Below are positions 14,303 through 28,200 of a stretch of DNA of 64,000 nucleotides, in pieces. How positions within the stretch are numbered: position 1 is the first letter of the stretch; each line of letters begins with the position of its first letter. The translations under genes and the position numbers were made by a program. The stretch comes from Varroa destructor (Eukaryota > Arthropoda > Arachnida > Mesostigmata > Varroidae). Location: the NCBI RefSeq assembly GCF_002443255.2, contig NW_019211460.1:34853498-34917497 (forward strand), in the 5' to 3' direction. Below the pieces are notes generated by a model. The model worked only from the letters and a program-made list of their open reading frames with translations. It made no database searches and had not been told where the DNA came from.

Positions 14303-17300
14303 CGTGTCCTATTTCTATTAGGCGTAGTCCAATCGACATTGTCGTGTTGTAGTAGTTTTTATAAATTATTTATTCTTTAGGTCCTGGTAGCACTCGTTCG
14401 TATTTATAGAAGCTCAGGGGAAGGGGGCGTTATTTATGAAACGAAAAACTGTTAGGTAAACGCTTTGGTATTCTCATTTGTCTTTAAAAAGCATTATAAG
14501 ATATTATTCCTTTCTATTGTTAAGTCTGCTACTCAACATTGTTGTCGTTGTGGATATCACCGTTAACATCGGTCGTGATCTTCATCTCTCAGCCAGCTCT
14601 TCATGTTCCTTTCCATTGTTACTTACTACTATCATAATAATTTTTCTTCGTTACCCATTACTACTTAATTGAACGAGCAAACGAATGATCCTTCACATCT
14701 CACGCATTTTACTTGTTCTAGTCATACTCGAATTATCTACTGCTCTTATCGTGTTGACATCGTAACGATCATTTTTACATTTCCATAATAACAAAAGTAT
14801 TTCAATGTATCGTATTTTCGGTATGGTTGCTGTTGTAGTTAATTAGATGTGTCGTCGCATTGAAAAGGTTAGGTTAGAAGCGGAAAAGCTCGATCACACG
14901 ACATGCACAACTATCCAACTGCTTCACGAAGATGATGGAAATCATGACGATCTTCCTCTGACTATTATCATTGTTACAAATATAGTCCTTATTATTATCC
15001 TTCTGTCATTACCGTATGATGTCTTCCTTATCTCGACGCGTGTCTTCTCACAGAAAGAAACATATCTTTTTTCTGTGCCATAGCTAAAAACTAACATTCG
15101 GTATTATCTGATTACTATCTTGACCCTTGATCCTTTCGATGAGACCTGCGGTAATCTACTAGAGGCTATTTGCCGGAAGAAAACTTTAGCACGTTTCAAC
15201 TTCTGCCTTTTGAACGATGCCGGCCTCTGTCCTCCGGTTGTTTACGTCTGATGCGCGGTCACGCTTAAGAGCTTTACGTTTAGAGCTATACAGTCGCCGA
15301 TCACTGCCCTACCCACAATCACCAGTTAATCTAGTAGGATATGCTTTTGGGGACTTTACATCAATATGGTCCGCTTCCAATTGTTTCGTACGAACGAGTC
15401 CACTGAGCAGACAGGTGCCGAACGGTTCGTCCGTTTTGCGCATGCACGTTTCAGAGTGGATGATCGTTAACCTGTACTTCTATACGGAGATCTTGCGCGA
15501 ACTGCTATCACTTTGACCCACAAAATGTCACCTAGCTTTTTCTTCAATCGTTCATTCATCAGGACTTAACTTGAGAACTTGGCCGCGGGCGAATGCGTGT
15601 CAATAGCGGCCAGGCGGTCGTAACGTTAGAAAATTAATTTTCTGTGTTTTATCTATTAGTTTTAACGGTTGTAGTAGTCAGTAGTAGTACTAGCTTAGTG
15701 CTGGAATCTTCGTTGATTGACGTCCTGATGTTCGGTGGTTTGTTCGTGTGACGAGTCAAGTTCATCCTCAAGCGGCAGAGTAGCGATCAATCCGTGACTG
15801 CCCGATGCCGGCCGTTCGCTCGCCGCCTTTCACCACTGTCCACTGGGCAAGACAATGACGTGGCAACGAAGTAATACGCACGTGTGTACGTACGGAACGA
15901 CGCTGCCCTACCTCTTTCCCTGCGCACGAATCAATTCGTTCCTCTATTCCACAACTTACGTAGCAAAACATCCCGCAGCATACCAAGTATATAACGTAGA
16001 TATTCATATATCTATATTAAAAAATCATTCGAAATTCACGCATAGGGTATTTGCTTTAATCCGTGTACCGTTATCGAGAGTAAATCTGACGACACTTTTT
16101 CTAACTGTTTTCATTGCTATTGGGCTATTTTTACTGTCATTGTTATTTTGTATGCATAAATCCTATTTAGATTCTTAGTCAATATATTTACTCCATCGTT
16201 TGTGCGACAGTCGCGAGCGGATTCAAAAAAGCTGACCCAATGCTATCGAGTTAACGTCGGTGGGGAGGCCGGATACTTTTTCAGTGCTGATTCTTAGCTC
16301 TTCGTCATGTCCGTCCTAGATTCCGTCTCAATTTATACTCTGTTAACGTTTTTCTTATCATTTTACGTGCTCATATCGTGCTTCGTTGTCCGAGACCGTC
16401 ATCGCCGCCTGCTCTATAGCCAGTGGGATGGTCGAGCGCTGTTGTCCAGCGTTAAGTGTTCCGCATGTCAAGAAATTCTCGCTTGTTCTTTTCGACTGTC
16501 GGAGGTTTATAGAAGTGGCGGGCACTAGCTCCGTTAGACTGCCGGCCGGCCGTTACGATATAAAAGTTTTTCCCAATATGCGTTGCCGTCGTTGTTTACT
16601 GTCGGGAGTACAGAATTGCTGTTCGCGTATCTTTGTCGATAATATACTTGTTGATACTTTGTTTTTCTGAGTTTCGCCATCCGTATGGTTTTGATGATAC
16701 TATCGTTGTTGATATTGCTGTTTTTGCTACTGTTACCGTTACTGCTGTGCTTCAATTCGAAATTCGGCGGCGCTTGTAAATAAAAAAAGATCTTTGTTTC
16801 AGTGAGACATTGTATTCAAACTTTGTTGTCAGGTAAGGTCGGAATCATAGTCACGAGCCGCGGATTAACCAAATAATGCGCCGTCGTGCCATTTCAACAG
16901 ATAATTTACTGAGTAAATCTGGCAGTGGGAAAATGGAGGCCAGCCCAAAAACTCAGTGAAATACACTGACGTCGCTTTAGATTCTGCTAATGCGAATCTT
17001 CACGTTGTTCCACAGAGTTTAGTAATATGGAGTGATGCCTTTGGTAATCATAGCAAGTCGGAGGCAAACCTACTCTACACACAGTCATGCACACCCAGGC
17101 CCGGTAGTATGTATAGTTGACATGAGATGGAGCCTTGACCGAGAAGCGAATCTATCTACGAAACGCATCAATCAATCCATCCATCAATGAACGCCTGTGA
17201 AGGTTCCCTCAAAGGATGGGACCAGGCTGTCAAAATCATCGCAATTATATTACATTGGATCGTGCTATCAAGAAGGCTTAAAGGACTACGAAAACACACG

Positions 17301-18004
17301 TCTAAATCTAAATACGGTGTGTGTACTTAGCTAAAAGGAGCAAGGTATAGATTTATTTATAGGTTTAAGCAAAGTGAACACCCACAACTCTGAATTGTAG
17401 GCACTAATCTTACGTGTATTTTATCGTAGGCTTGTGATCATTACTATTCCCTTCAGAGAAGGGCATAGCTCGTAAAATAATTAACGGAAAAAACGAATGG
17501 TGCAAGCCAAATACGCGATCGAGCAAACTCTTTACTGTTTCGCTATTGATACAACACCACCTAGTCATACTACGACGATGCTGCAAAACAACAAATGTTG
17601 AGCCCCATCGACATACCGAGATCGGTTACTTTCTGTGTATTCACGGGAAGCTTGTCGTGGCTTCACGAAGGCGGCACAATTTTCGATTTTTATTTCACAA
17701 TGTGACGATTATTTTTTATGCCGTCGTCTGTGGTATTCTTTGTAATGCTTCACTTCGTGTATCGTTGCAATGGTATCGTGCTGCTATCAGCGTCTTCATG
17801 TTCAGTCGAACTTAAAGCGGAACAAGGCAAGGCGGAGAGACGGAGCCAAAACACTATACATTTTATGCGACGGTCTCCTCGCGCGATTGACTATTTTATA
17901 ATATTATTCGATTTTTTTCGAGAACCCTTTCTCGTCCTTTCTATGGCATTTTTCTTTTTTATCCATTTTCCATTGTAGGTGGATATAACGCTCGTTTTAG
18001 GCGC

Positions 18005-18056
18005 GTATGTATGTATGTACGTACGTACGTACGTACGTACGTGCGTGCGTGCGTAC
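18005..18056. repeat. (GTAT)n-(GTAC)n-(GTGC)n tetranucleotide array
   Basis: Successive GTAT, GTAC and GTGC tetramers over 52 bases. The GTAC part is self-complementary, so this array can fold on either strand. Confidence 0.98.
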
Positions 18057-19655
18057 AACGATTAGTGACTGACAACTACTGCACTGTCGATGCCTATCGG
18101 TATTCTTGACCCAACAAGGTATCTTGCTCCGTGATGCTCGTATAAATAGCGTAATGTTCATTCTACACTCATCAAAATTGGAATCTATATTTTCCAAAAC
18201 AGAAAAAAGTTCCCGTTTGGCTGTGCCTTGTAACTTTCCATTTCCGACCATCAGAAATCGAACCTTAAACATAACTTAATAAAAAAATAATATTTTTTTC
18301 AGCTATTTACGGTTATCTCTTTGGACAGTAATTATAGTATTATGGTGAGCGGTTTTAGGCTTAATCGATGCATCAACCAAAACGTTAGCTTTTTTTTTTT
18401 ATGTGCTATTTAGCCTAAATGAATTGTATGATGCTTGATATGGAGTTCACTTGGCTAGATACGGGTGCTACACGATAGGTAATCGATCCTTTCGGCAATG
18501 ACCTCTAAAGCGTCTGCTGTTGCTAAATAGCAGCTCGCGTCTGTACAATACGGTGTTAAGCACTTCCCAAAAATGTTTTACGCGAACTCGACGGGCATAT
18601 GATACGGTGCGATTCATGGCAATGTATGAAGCAATATGGATAAGTGGCCAAATTGGAGTGTCCTAGGCGGGTGGGACATGAAGGTCCTGTCGGAGAAATA
18701 GGCACAAAGGCGTCAACTTCGCTTCGAAGCGTCACGCTTTTTGTCTAAGAAGCAACGGAGGAAGAACAAGAAGAATTGCCAATGGTTTTGGTCACACATG
18801 ATTAGTTTATGGCTAGACTTGTCTGTCGTGACAGTATCGAATATTGGCAATATCTTCTACGGCTAAGCGTATCCCTGTCAAATCTCTTCTTTTCCACTTT
18901 TTATCAACGCTGCTATTGGAATTGCCCAAACGAACAGTCGACAACACACGATGAGTACGGCAAAGGCCTTTCGTAGGGAAAGCCATACAAATCAGAAACT
19001 AAACATGACCAGAAGAGTTTTTCACAAGTAGCATCAAGAAAATTGCCATTGTTATTATTGTCGACCGATTTTTTTGTTGTTTTTGATGCTGTCATTTGCA
19101 GTCGGCAGTAAATACCCGATGCTGCTCTGCTTGATGCTATCTATGCTGCAGGGCGCAACTGTTCACTCAGACAATTTTGATGCCACGATTATGATTTGTC
19201 GATACCAATAGGGTGTAGCAATAGCATGTGGTAGCTCGTATGTATAGGGGACATTATGATGTTGAATAGGACGCCCATGATTCTTTTATTTCTCACATTG
19301 ATTCTGGAATCGTTCGTTGAGTTATGTTCTGGCGTTTTTAAGATCGGCTATTTGATATATGCTGGTCATGTACCGCACATGACCATGTACATCAACGTTT
19401 CATACTTATCTAGTAATAGAAGAGGAAAAGCGAACTGGTTACCACTCATCGTACCTGGCTAGTACAAGTTAACTGTACTTAGTTACAATCTTAGCTACAA
19501 AAATTATGTGTTACTTACGTTTGAGTCTAACAACGCGCTTCCTCTATAATCGTTCGTGATGCATCATTTTATTACTTTTAGTATTACTATTATAAGCTCA
19601 ATAATGCTTACATTTTTGCTACCTATAATCGTATGCTACAAAAGCCCAAAGCAGC

Positions 19656-19658
<3 letters not shown>

Positions 19659-19687
<29 letters not shown>
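19659..19687. repeat. (AT)14 microsatellite
   Basis: Uninterrupted AT repeats. Confidence 0.97.
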
Positions 19688-19690
<3 letters not shown>

Positions 19691-20860
19691 CGATGCGGGT
19701 TGTTTTTTTCATTTGAATCATGTGTGTACATAATAGTGGTATAGTGTATCTGCTTCCTGTTCAACGGAGCCTGACCGTTATTACCGCTGCACATGAACAC
19801 ATTATGAGATTGTTGTTTACATTAATACTGATACATACATGTAACATTGATTGTTTATTAACTGCATATTATTATTGTTGTTGTTGTTGAAGTTATCGGT
19901 GTGACTGAAGCCAAACAGTCTTCAATACTTCGTATATATATATGTAGGTTGCCATTATTATAAAACCTAGAAATGTGCTACAATGTACTGTGGTGATCTC
20001 TTCCGCTTACCTTTACCTCCATATTTCCATAATGGCGTTGATCATTTCCGATTGCAAGTAATACCGACGCACGCTATTTATAAGAAGCGTCGTAATTCAC
20101 CTGTTAAGCAGCACTGCTGTGCCACGAGGATCTGCTAGTTTTTCTCCGTACGTTGTCTTTTACACCTGCTTCTTGCCGATGTTCGATCTCGCCATGGCAA
20201 AGGGGAAAGGGTGTTTAACTTGGCGGACGCTAACGCCTGCCGGAAGCTAAGGGCTATCCACTTTTGTTCTTTCTTTCCAGAATGGACGAAATTGTGCCTC
20301 AAAGGGTGTGGTAAATAGTCGGTCTCAGATTGGACTACTACGTTATCAGAACTAGAGATTTAGTCAGATATTTCTCTCACTTCGAAACACCCTCATAATT
20401 GATGATCTCTAATTCAGTGAGAGATGTAACCGGCTTAGCGCATTAGATATTCGATAAATTACACAGAACGAACATTGTTATAAGGAATTATCCATCTGAG
20501 AAGTTCATTTCATTTAAAAAAGCTGTAGTCGATACATAGCATGGCCAATTATCGTTAGTTACCTAATTCAATTGTTTCTTGATCTGGTTATAGCGTTTGT
20601 GAAAAAATCTGATTGGGTTGTTTGTAAACTCAGGATAACTTGTCACATAATTATTTCCATGTGAATATACACGGCACTGTGGAGGGCAAGGGGCAGACGC
20701 CCTAGTCACGCGGCGTCTTCGCACGAGACTGCGGCTCTTCAAACTGATCCGAGATATACCGATATTGAGCGCTTTAGAAGAGATCTTTAAAATTTGGCTT
20801 AAGTGCAGATACGCGAACATGTATCGATTAGTGATCATTTAAAAGTCCCAAAAGACAGCC

Positions 20861-20866
20861 TTTATT
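20861..20866 (-). terminator. Candidate polyadenylation signal AATAAA
   Basis: AATAAA on the minus strand, 978 bases downstream of the RasGRF stop. It is a hexamer match only; such matches are frequent in AT-rich DNA, and no cleavage site can be read. Confidence 0.2.
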
Positions 20867-21843
20867 TACGTTTCCCTATCTCTCTCCGAACTTAATCGTC
20901 ATATTGGCTATTTAATGACTTGATGCGCACCTAAGCATATGTGTCTAGTCGATAGCAGATATTATTCAGCCGTTTTTCTTCTTTTGTTTCGATGTAGTTG
21001 TCAATTGCGTCCTTATCGTTCAGTAAGAAGCGGTTATTATGTGAAGAGTCCGCAACGCCGGAGGGAGGCCGAGACAACGGCGCTGAAACAAAGCACAGCT
21101 GGCTGGTAGCCCGGAAAGCACGAAGCTAGCATGCTGTTACGCATCGCATATGTTCCATACAAGAGAGCACTACGATTTATCTAGCAGCAGCTCATATAAT
21201 GGTTGTATAGTAGTAGTATGGATTGCTATAGGGAGACAGAAACAGCTATAGGACGATGCATGAGAGTCAGGTGCGACGAACCAAGCATACGGCACATACT
21301 TTACTAAAGAACGCTGATTGAAACATGAACATACTTCTTATGTTTATAATCAGCTGATTAACTTAACCCGTAGACAACGGCTGAAATACCATGTAACTTA
21401 GTAAGTCGGGATTGATGATGATTTTGTTCGTTTGGCATGTAGCGGTTGCGGCTCCTGTGTGGCTGATGTGGTAGCGTATTCACGCGCACGGGCGTACAGA
21501 TGTGACGTGTTAAACTGACTAAATTTAAATTGACTAAGGAGCCGTTGGTAAGGACAAGGCGGGAAACAGCTTGCCGACGCGTGGAACTGGTGTACAGATG
21601 CTTCTCGAGTTGACTTTGTGGTTATATGGTTACGGTGTCAATAGAACATTGCGACGCTGGCAAAAATAGAGTTAACTCATAGCATTCATTATTATATGTA
21701 TACTAGGCAATGTATTATATATTCTGTGTCTTTCCGAGAGCATAGTCAAACCTAGCCGGGGTCTGGCTGTCCTCCCATTCGAATATTTGCAATGGGTGGC
21801 AGTTTGTCTGTTAGTCCGTGTCCTAACGGGCCTTCAGGACCTC

Positions 21844-22211
21844 TCAGTGGCTGTGGTGATGTGTTGGCGAAAGGGAGGATGTGTACGTGGTGGTGGTCGT
21901 CGTCGTGAATTGCGTATTCTGTGTGGAGGATGGTTGCGACGTCGTAGGTAATTTTGTGCCTAACCTAGACAGCCGCGGTTCAAGACAAAGAGAGAGCCGG
22001 TATAGTTCTTCGTCGGGCATTAGTCTGCCTGGGTCTAGCAAGTAGTTGAACACTTTCGGTATCTGTTCGATCTTGTATGGCGTCTGCTGGAAATGTCGGA
22101 TTTCGCGAATAACGTGAGCAATCATCCGCATCTTTGAGAAATTAAGCAGCCCTTCGTCCGTGAAGTTCGGGGTGCCTTCCTCGATGAATGAGAGATCCGT
22201 CAGGTACATGC
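21844..22211 (-). CDS. RasGRF last exon: end of CDC25 domain and C-terminal tail
   Basis: Acceptor CGATTGCAG before 22211; stop TGA at 21844-21846. The carried G gives Gly, then [40 protein letters not shown] and [18 protein letters not shown]. This is the terminal part of the CDC25 domain including the helical-hairpin region that opens Ras switch 1. Vertebrate RasGRF1 ends almost at EPRLPA, whereas here about 40 further residues follow: Ser/Thr/Gln-rich, seven consecutive Thr, and a terminal His cluster. Confidence 0.97.
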
Positions 22212-25200
22212 CTGCAATCGTTGGACGTATTACAATATAATAATACGGATGTAGAGCTAGGATGGACAATTTCTGAAAAGGGAGAAATTACTTCAAACAT
22301 TGTTGTGCAGAAAATAAAGAAGAAGTAAAGGCCACGGCAAGGTAAGGTCTACTCAACTAATAACTATAGCTAAGCATCGGCCCACAAATTAGAACAACGG
22401 TACCAAAGAACAAGAACCCTATCAAAAATGTCATCCTTTTTATTCCTGTGCGAGTGATCTGCTGTTCCTGATGAAGATTCTGGCCTTATGTATTCTAAAG
22501 TTCGTTGAAATTGACTTGAATTCCACGGAGAAAATAGCTTTATAGAAATGAGTAACTGTTGATTTTTTTCTCTTCAAGATAAGAATCTAGCCGACGTACT
22601 AGTGATTATTCTTCTTCTACCATTTCTATTCCTAGCGGTATGCGAAAATAACCCGATAATCTTACAAAAAAAAAATATAACTCCTGAACTCATCCTTATT
22701 TATCATCATGTTCAACAACAGTTGAACAAAACAGAAGGGTGACGTAACCTAGAGTTAGATGACGCTAACCTAAATAAGGAATACAGGGCGGGTCACAACG
22801 GTGAAGAGCGTCTCGCATGTTTCGGAATCGCCCGTCCGCCGACACGAGCGTTTGGAGTTTGTCTATGGTTTGCTTTGTAGTCTTGGATACTCGTTCCCAG
22901 GTTTTCTTGAGGCGAAATACAGATGAATTCATGAAGGCGGCACAGATCTGAAGCACGCCGTTTAGGTTATGCAAGCAGCGGCAAATATCAGCGACCGCCG
23001 CCCACTTCTCGATGATGGCAACGCGTTTTGACATCTCGGGGCAGCGCATGATCTCGCTAACCACCAACCGACTGACGTCGTTAAAGCGTCGCGTCATGAG
23101 CAAAATATGGCCGGCCTTCGTGGCCTTCTCGGGCTTCATCCACGCCTGCCCAAGAAATTCCCTACGGAAAGTACAAATAAAAGGGGAAAAGAGAAAAGAA
23201 ATGTGTTCACGTTACGCACGAATGATATCTTAGATGTGATTATTGGTAGAAATAAATTGCAGTATGGGGAAGTTAATAATGACATTGCTAGATTTTTGCC
23301 TAGGAGAGTAAGAACTTGTACCTTCATACGTGACCATCTCATTAACCCCTTTTATGGGTTCCGTTATTTTTTTCGTGTAGGCTACGTTCGTAGAAGAAAA
23401 AGTGGGCGAAAAGATGTATACGAAAAATCAGGTTTCTTTGCTAAAATATGTAAATAGACAAGCTTTTTTGTAGGCACTAACCTAAACTGAGCAAACCAAA
23501 CTGGTTGCGAACTTATAAGACATACACGTTTCTTAAGCTCAACATTATATAAGCACAAAATCGGAAGGGATTCCATTTGCCTTGCGAATAAAGGCTGGTA
23601 CAATTGATACAAAACATGCAGTAACTACAGCAAGACTCAATGACGAGTAGGACACTGTAGTGAGCTATTGAAATTGTCTCAAACAAGCAATTTAAGTAAA
23701 ATTTGCTAAAATAGTGCTGATGATGTCCATGTGCAAATGATACCCATCAAAAATGAAAAAAAAAAAAAAAAAAACAACACTCGCTGCGTCCATGCTTCGT
23801 CGGGTTAATTGTATTCAAAGGTGTTCGATATGGAAGTATTCGAAATCACTGAGGTACTACGAAAATAGAACACTCTTTTACAAAACGCTTGACCAGATGA
23901 AGTCAACCCAGAACTCGCTCAAAACGAAACTCAAACGCTTCTCTTGTACTACCTGTGTGATTTATTAAAAATTATGACTGAGTGTCTTCATATATAATAT
24001 CATTCTGTATATGAGACACGATTGTCTTTAGCAGTCACGATCTTCATAGTTACTCTACTGAAATGTATACAATTTGCCTTTTTTTTTTTTTCTCTCGTAA
24101 ATCAATCGATATACAAAACGCTACAGGGCAGATGTTGATAGTATCATCAATCCTATCCAGCTAATACAGTATTAGATAATATATTGATGTCACAATAACG
24201 GGCGTCTATCGAAAACACAATATGACCTAACTGCTGTTACAGCGTAATAGGATAACACTGCAACATAGAAAAGTGAGTGAGTCCGACGACGCAGGGAATT
24301 TATTGAGGCTGGCTGGATAAGGGAAGTGCATCTGACTAATGACCAGCACGTAACCTGGATAAAGGAGCACAACAAGGCCAACAAATTCAGGTTTGGACAT
24401 AACAGGCCTAAACCTTCTTTGGATTAGAATATAGGGCAAAAGCACGAATGGATTAGGAAAAATAGTCAGATAGTATTAAGTAACGTACATGAACCTGCTT
24501 CGCTACTGCTGTTACCGTACAGGCTGTACCGATGGTGCTTAGAGTAGTGTATTATCAACTTATTGCTTGATCATTTATACTTGCCCTTAAAAGTTATAGT
24601 TAGTGACAACTATAAGTATCTTGATGGAATTGTTTGATCGTTAATTTTTTCTGTTACAAAACACTCGCTGTAAACCATATGACATTGTTGAGGACCCGTG
24701 CGAAGCGAGCTAATTAACATCAGCTATCTTGCGAGATTCGTACGTTCAGGATTGTAATGATTTTTACCCTAAATAGGATAGTGTTGCTCAATATACTGTG
24801 ATTTAGTTGGTTTTTGAAACTAAAAAAAAAAACTATTAAAATGTGATTCCAATGTATAGCGACGAAGAACAGTTACGAAAAAAAAAACTTTGTAAATTCC
24901 TAATTTAGAACCTGTTTTTGCTGACGAAAGACAAGGAAAAAGGATTATGAGGTAACGATGAAAATGAATATATATGCTGTTTTGAGTACTTACTCGCTTC
25001 GAATATTGATGAATATCTTATGGTCGAGATAGGTCATTCCCTCGGCAATTTCTAAGGCTGAGAGGCTTTCAACGTTCTCTTTGCTCGGCGTCTGAAATCG
25101 TAAAAGAATAAAAATCGATGATAGTAGCAACCACAAATTCAGGCAAACCCACTGTTTTGTTCGCTCCTCTCCCAGGAGCCTGAACATTGGGTTTGTTAAT

Positions 25201-28200
25201 GGCAACGAACGAAAACTATCCCGTTCCCGCGTGATGAAAGCCCCGTGTACGCTAGTTGGTTGTTGGCGTGGTAGGGCGACCACGGCAGGAGGGGGCACTG
25301 GGTCGGGGAGGCTGTTTTAGCGGGCGCCATACCTCTCGTAGTGTCAGCAGCCTCAACCCAACAGAAAAGGTTCGTCTGCTTTCGTTCTGCACAGAACTTA
25401 AAGGTAGCGTTTGAGGTTCTGTGCACGTCTCGTTGCTTCGATTCTTTGACTGGTCGCATCTTTCCCCAGCGTTTCGCATTTCCATGCTTCCTTCAGTCGA
25501 ATGTTACATCCTTTTCCTTTGCCGCAAGAGAAAACAAGCAGAAGATTCTTGTTTGCTTCTTTTGCCTTGCTTGATCTTATGGCAAGTCGGGTATTATACT
25601 CGAACACGCCGCTCCGTCGACGTGTAGCTAGCAGCCTCACGGAGTCTTTGGATCGCCGGGGTCCGCGATTACGGGACGAGAAACGGGACAGGTGCCACCC
25701 TGTATCGTACTGCGATCCAACTAAACGTACCTAGGCGATATTTTATTTTCTAGGGAATATCCTATTTTTTGTGTGTATAAAAATGAAAATTGTAATACAC
25801 TTACCATATGAGGCGCGAGCAGGATATCCAGATCGACATCGGCTTGATTTTCATCTTTTTTGGTATTGTTCATCATTTGTAGTAGCTGAGCTGCAGCCTT
25901 ATGTTCGGCTGGAAGTAGGCTCATGTTGTGCACCAACTCATCGAGGAACTCTGTTGTCATTTGGTGCAATCGTTCATCGTTTTCGAAGTCCTGGGAATGT
26001 TTCGACACCTGTAAACGCATCGTGCAGACAGACCAGTGCGAAAGCCAAGAACCATTAGGTATGACCTAACAATTGAATTAGGGTAGGCAATAAATAGTGT
26101 TTCATCGGCACATGGAGTCCCATACGTATCTTCGAGTATATGTCACACCGATCTAGGTTCCTCTTGGCCTTCAAGCAAGCGTAGTTACGTGACATTGCAG
26201 GCGTGGCCTGCTAGAGAAAGCTAGTGGCTAGCCACAGCAGCATCATGCCAATAAATAGAACTATCGGCCACCCGATAGATTCGCTTGGAAAGGGAGGCTT
26301 GTGATAGCAGTCGTGGTCACGTCTCAACGGTTATACTGCTCGGATACGTGGCCAACAGCAATCAGACGGTAGGAGCTAGTCGATGCGGTTACTAGGCCGG
26401 TCTGGTGAAGGCAGCAAAGGATCCTTGTTACGACGTATCCGCAATGACGACTACCAAGAAAGCTCGAGTGAAATGCGTCCCGCGTCTGTCCAGATATTGT
26501 TATATAGTCCAGATACTGCGTCGAGATATAACGAAGTCCTCATAACCAACAGGTCCAGTTGGTAGAGTTACGCCTCCCTCCAATGTAGTAGGTATATAGC
26601 AGCGGAGGACGTGGGACGGATTTTAAGGCCCCCCAAAGACCTAAGCCTGTTCCTGCTTGCGATTCCAGTCTGTGACACTCTCCGTGACCGAAGACTGTCC
26701 ATAGAATCCACAGAACCGTAGTTCAATAAGCGCCCTATAGGACACGAGTACCGCTGATCAGGCTAACATTAATTAGAAGAGAAGAAAAATAAAACAAAAG
26801 CGCTGGCAGGATGTCTGCATACCCTGTCGTCATCATCATCATCATTATCATCGTAGAGGAAACGCAAGTGTGTATTGAAGGGTAGGTGTACATGTCGATG
26901 TAAATACAACATGCTCAGGAACGTATTTTGGTCTCGGTTCGTTGTAAAAATACGAGTCATGCATGTAATGGTATACTTAGTCCAGAATCCATTCCTTTTG
27001 TGTGTTTCTTGCGAAACATCAAGTGAGATGTATCTCATCAGAGTCTAGATAAGTTCTTAAAGCCTATTGATAATTTTCAATAGCTGGAAGTGTTTTCAGC
27101 TGTTGTTCAGGGCTGAGGACGCTCAAGGATTGTCGTCTGTAACATAAAGAGTCCAGTTACGGTGAGCAATTCTCCAAAGCAGCTATGCGCTGCTTAAGAA
27201 ATTAGCCAAGTGAACAGAAGGTACACGTCTGTTTTTGCCAATGGAACACCATGGCGCAAGTTAGTGAATCATTCTTACAAGAGGTAAGAGTATGTACATG
27301 TAAAATCCTATTTGAGAGCAAGGCGTTTCTGATAAATTCTATTTTGCCGTTGCCAATAACTTCAGAAAATATTAGTTGTAAATCAAATCCTACGAAGCAG
27401 AGCTTGTGATACATTTTTTTAAACTGGTATTATCTAGTGCTTATTTTTACATTATTCAAGTACTATACCTTAATAAACATATTAGTAGCAGATTTATACA
27501 TGTAAGAATTACAACATGGTCAAATTGTGTTTTCGATTGCGTCTTGCTGATTTTGACGCATTACAGGATAGTTCTAAAATAATCACATTAGAAACAATTA
27601 ATGTAAGAGTATTGTTTTTCTTTAGGTACATTTATTCAGTCGTGTTTCAAGCATTTGTTTGTTGCATTATTAAAATTTTCATGTCCTATCTTCCACTGTA
27701 CGTGTCGGCCCGCACGCAACTGTGCTTTCAAACCTATATCTGTATGGCACACTCTCTACTCAAAGTGCCAAGTGTGTTAATGGATTATAGCGTACCCAGT
27801 GACGTAGGACGTTGAGGACTCTCATGGTTGCTGCGGTAGAAATCATGCTCTCCCTCTTTGCGTGCAGCATATATGCATTGAGCTGTTCCTTAGTGGCGTT
27901 TGGTCCTAAATTGGGGATCTTCAGGTCGCCACCTACCTGCGATGGAAGTCGGCTGCCGACCCGTGAAGGCGGTTGCGACATATTCCTGCAATGGACGCGT
28001 TCACCGGAAGGAGAAGCACATAGGAGAAATATACTGAGCACCGTTTCTTGTTAACATAGTATACTTATTTTACTAATAGCCATGATCTTATCAAATCCGC
28101 GGGCGAATTGAATTTCCAAGAATCTCTGATAAATTTTAACATCTATTCACTTAATAAAAAAAAAAAATGGCTAATTAACTGCGAAAAGTTAGTTTACCAA

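Larger units (their letters stand above)
8001..21843 (-). other. Possible long 3' UTR or distinct non-coding domain downstream of RasGRF
   Basis: From about 8.04 kb to the RasGRF stop, the sequence changes character. Trinucleotide runs (ATT, ATC, GTT types on +, hence AAT, GAT and AAC on the gene strand) and CpG-containing patches are frequent, and no coding frame is convincing. A-rich AACAACAAT-like text is common in arthropod UTRs. Candidate AATAAA signals on the gene strand occur at 20866-20861 (a UTR of about 1 kb) and near 8004-7999. Only transcript data can tell whether this is UTR, another gene's non-coding exons or intergenic DNA. Confidence 0.35.
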
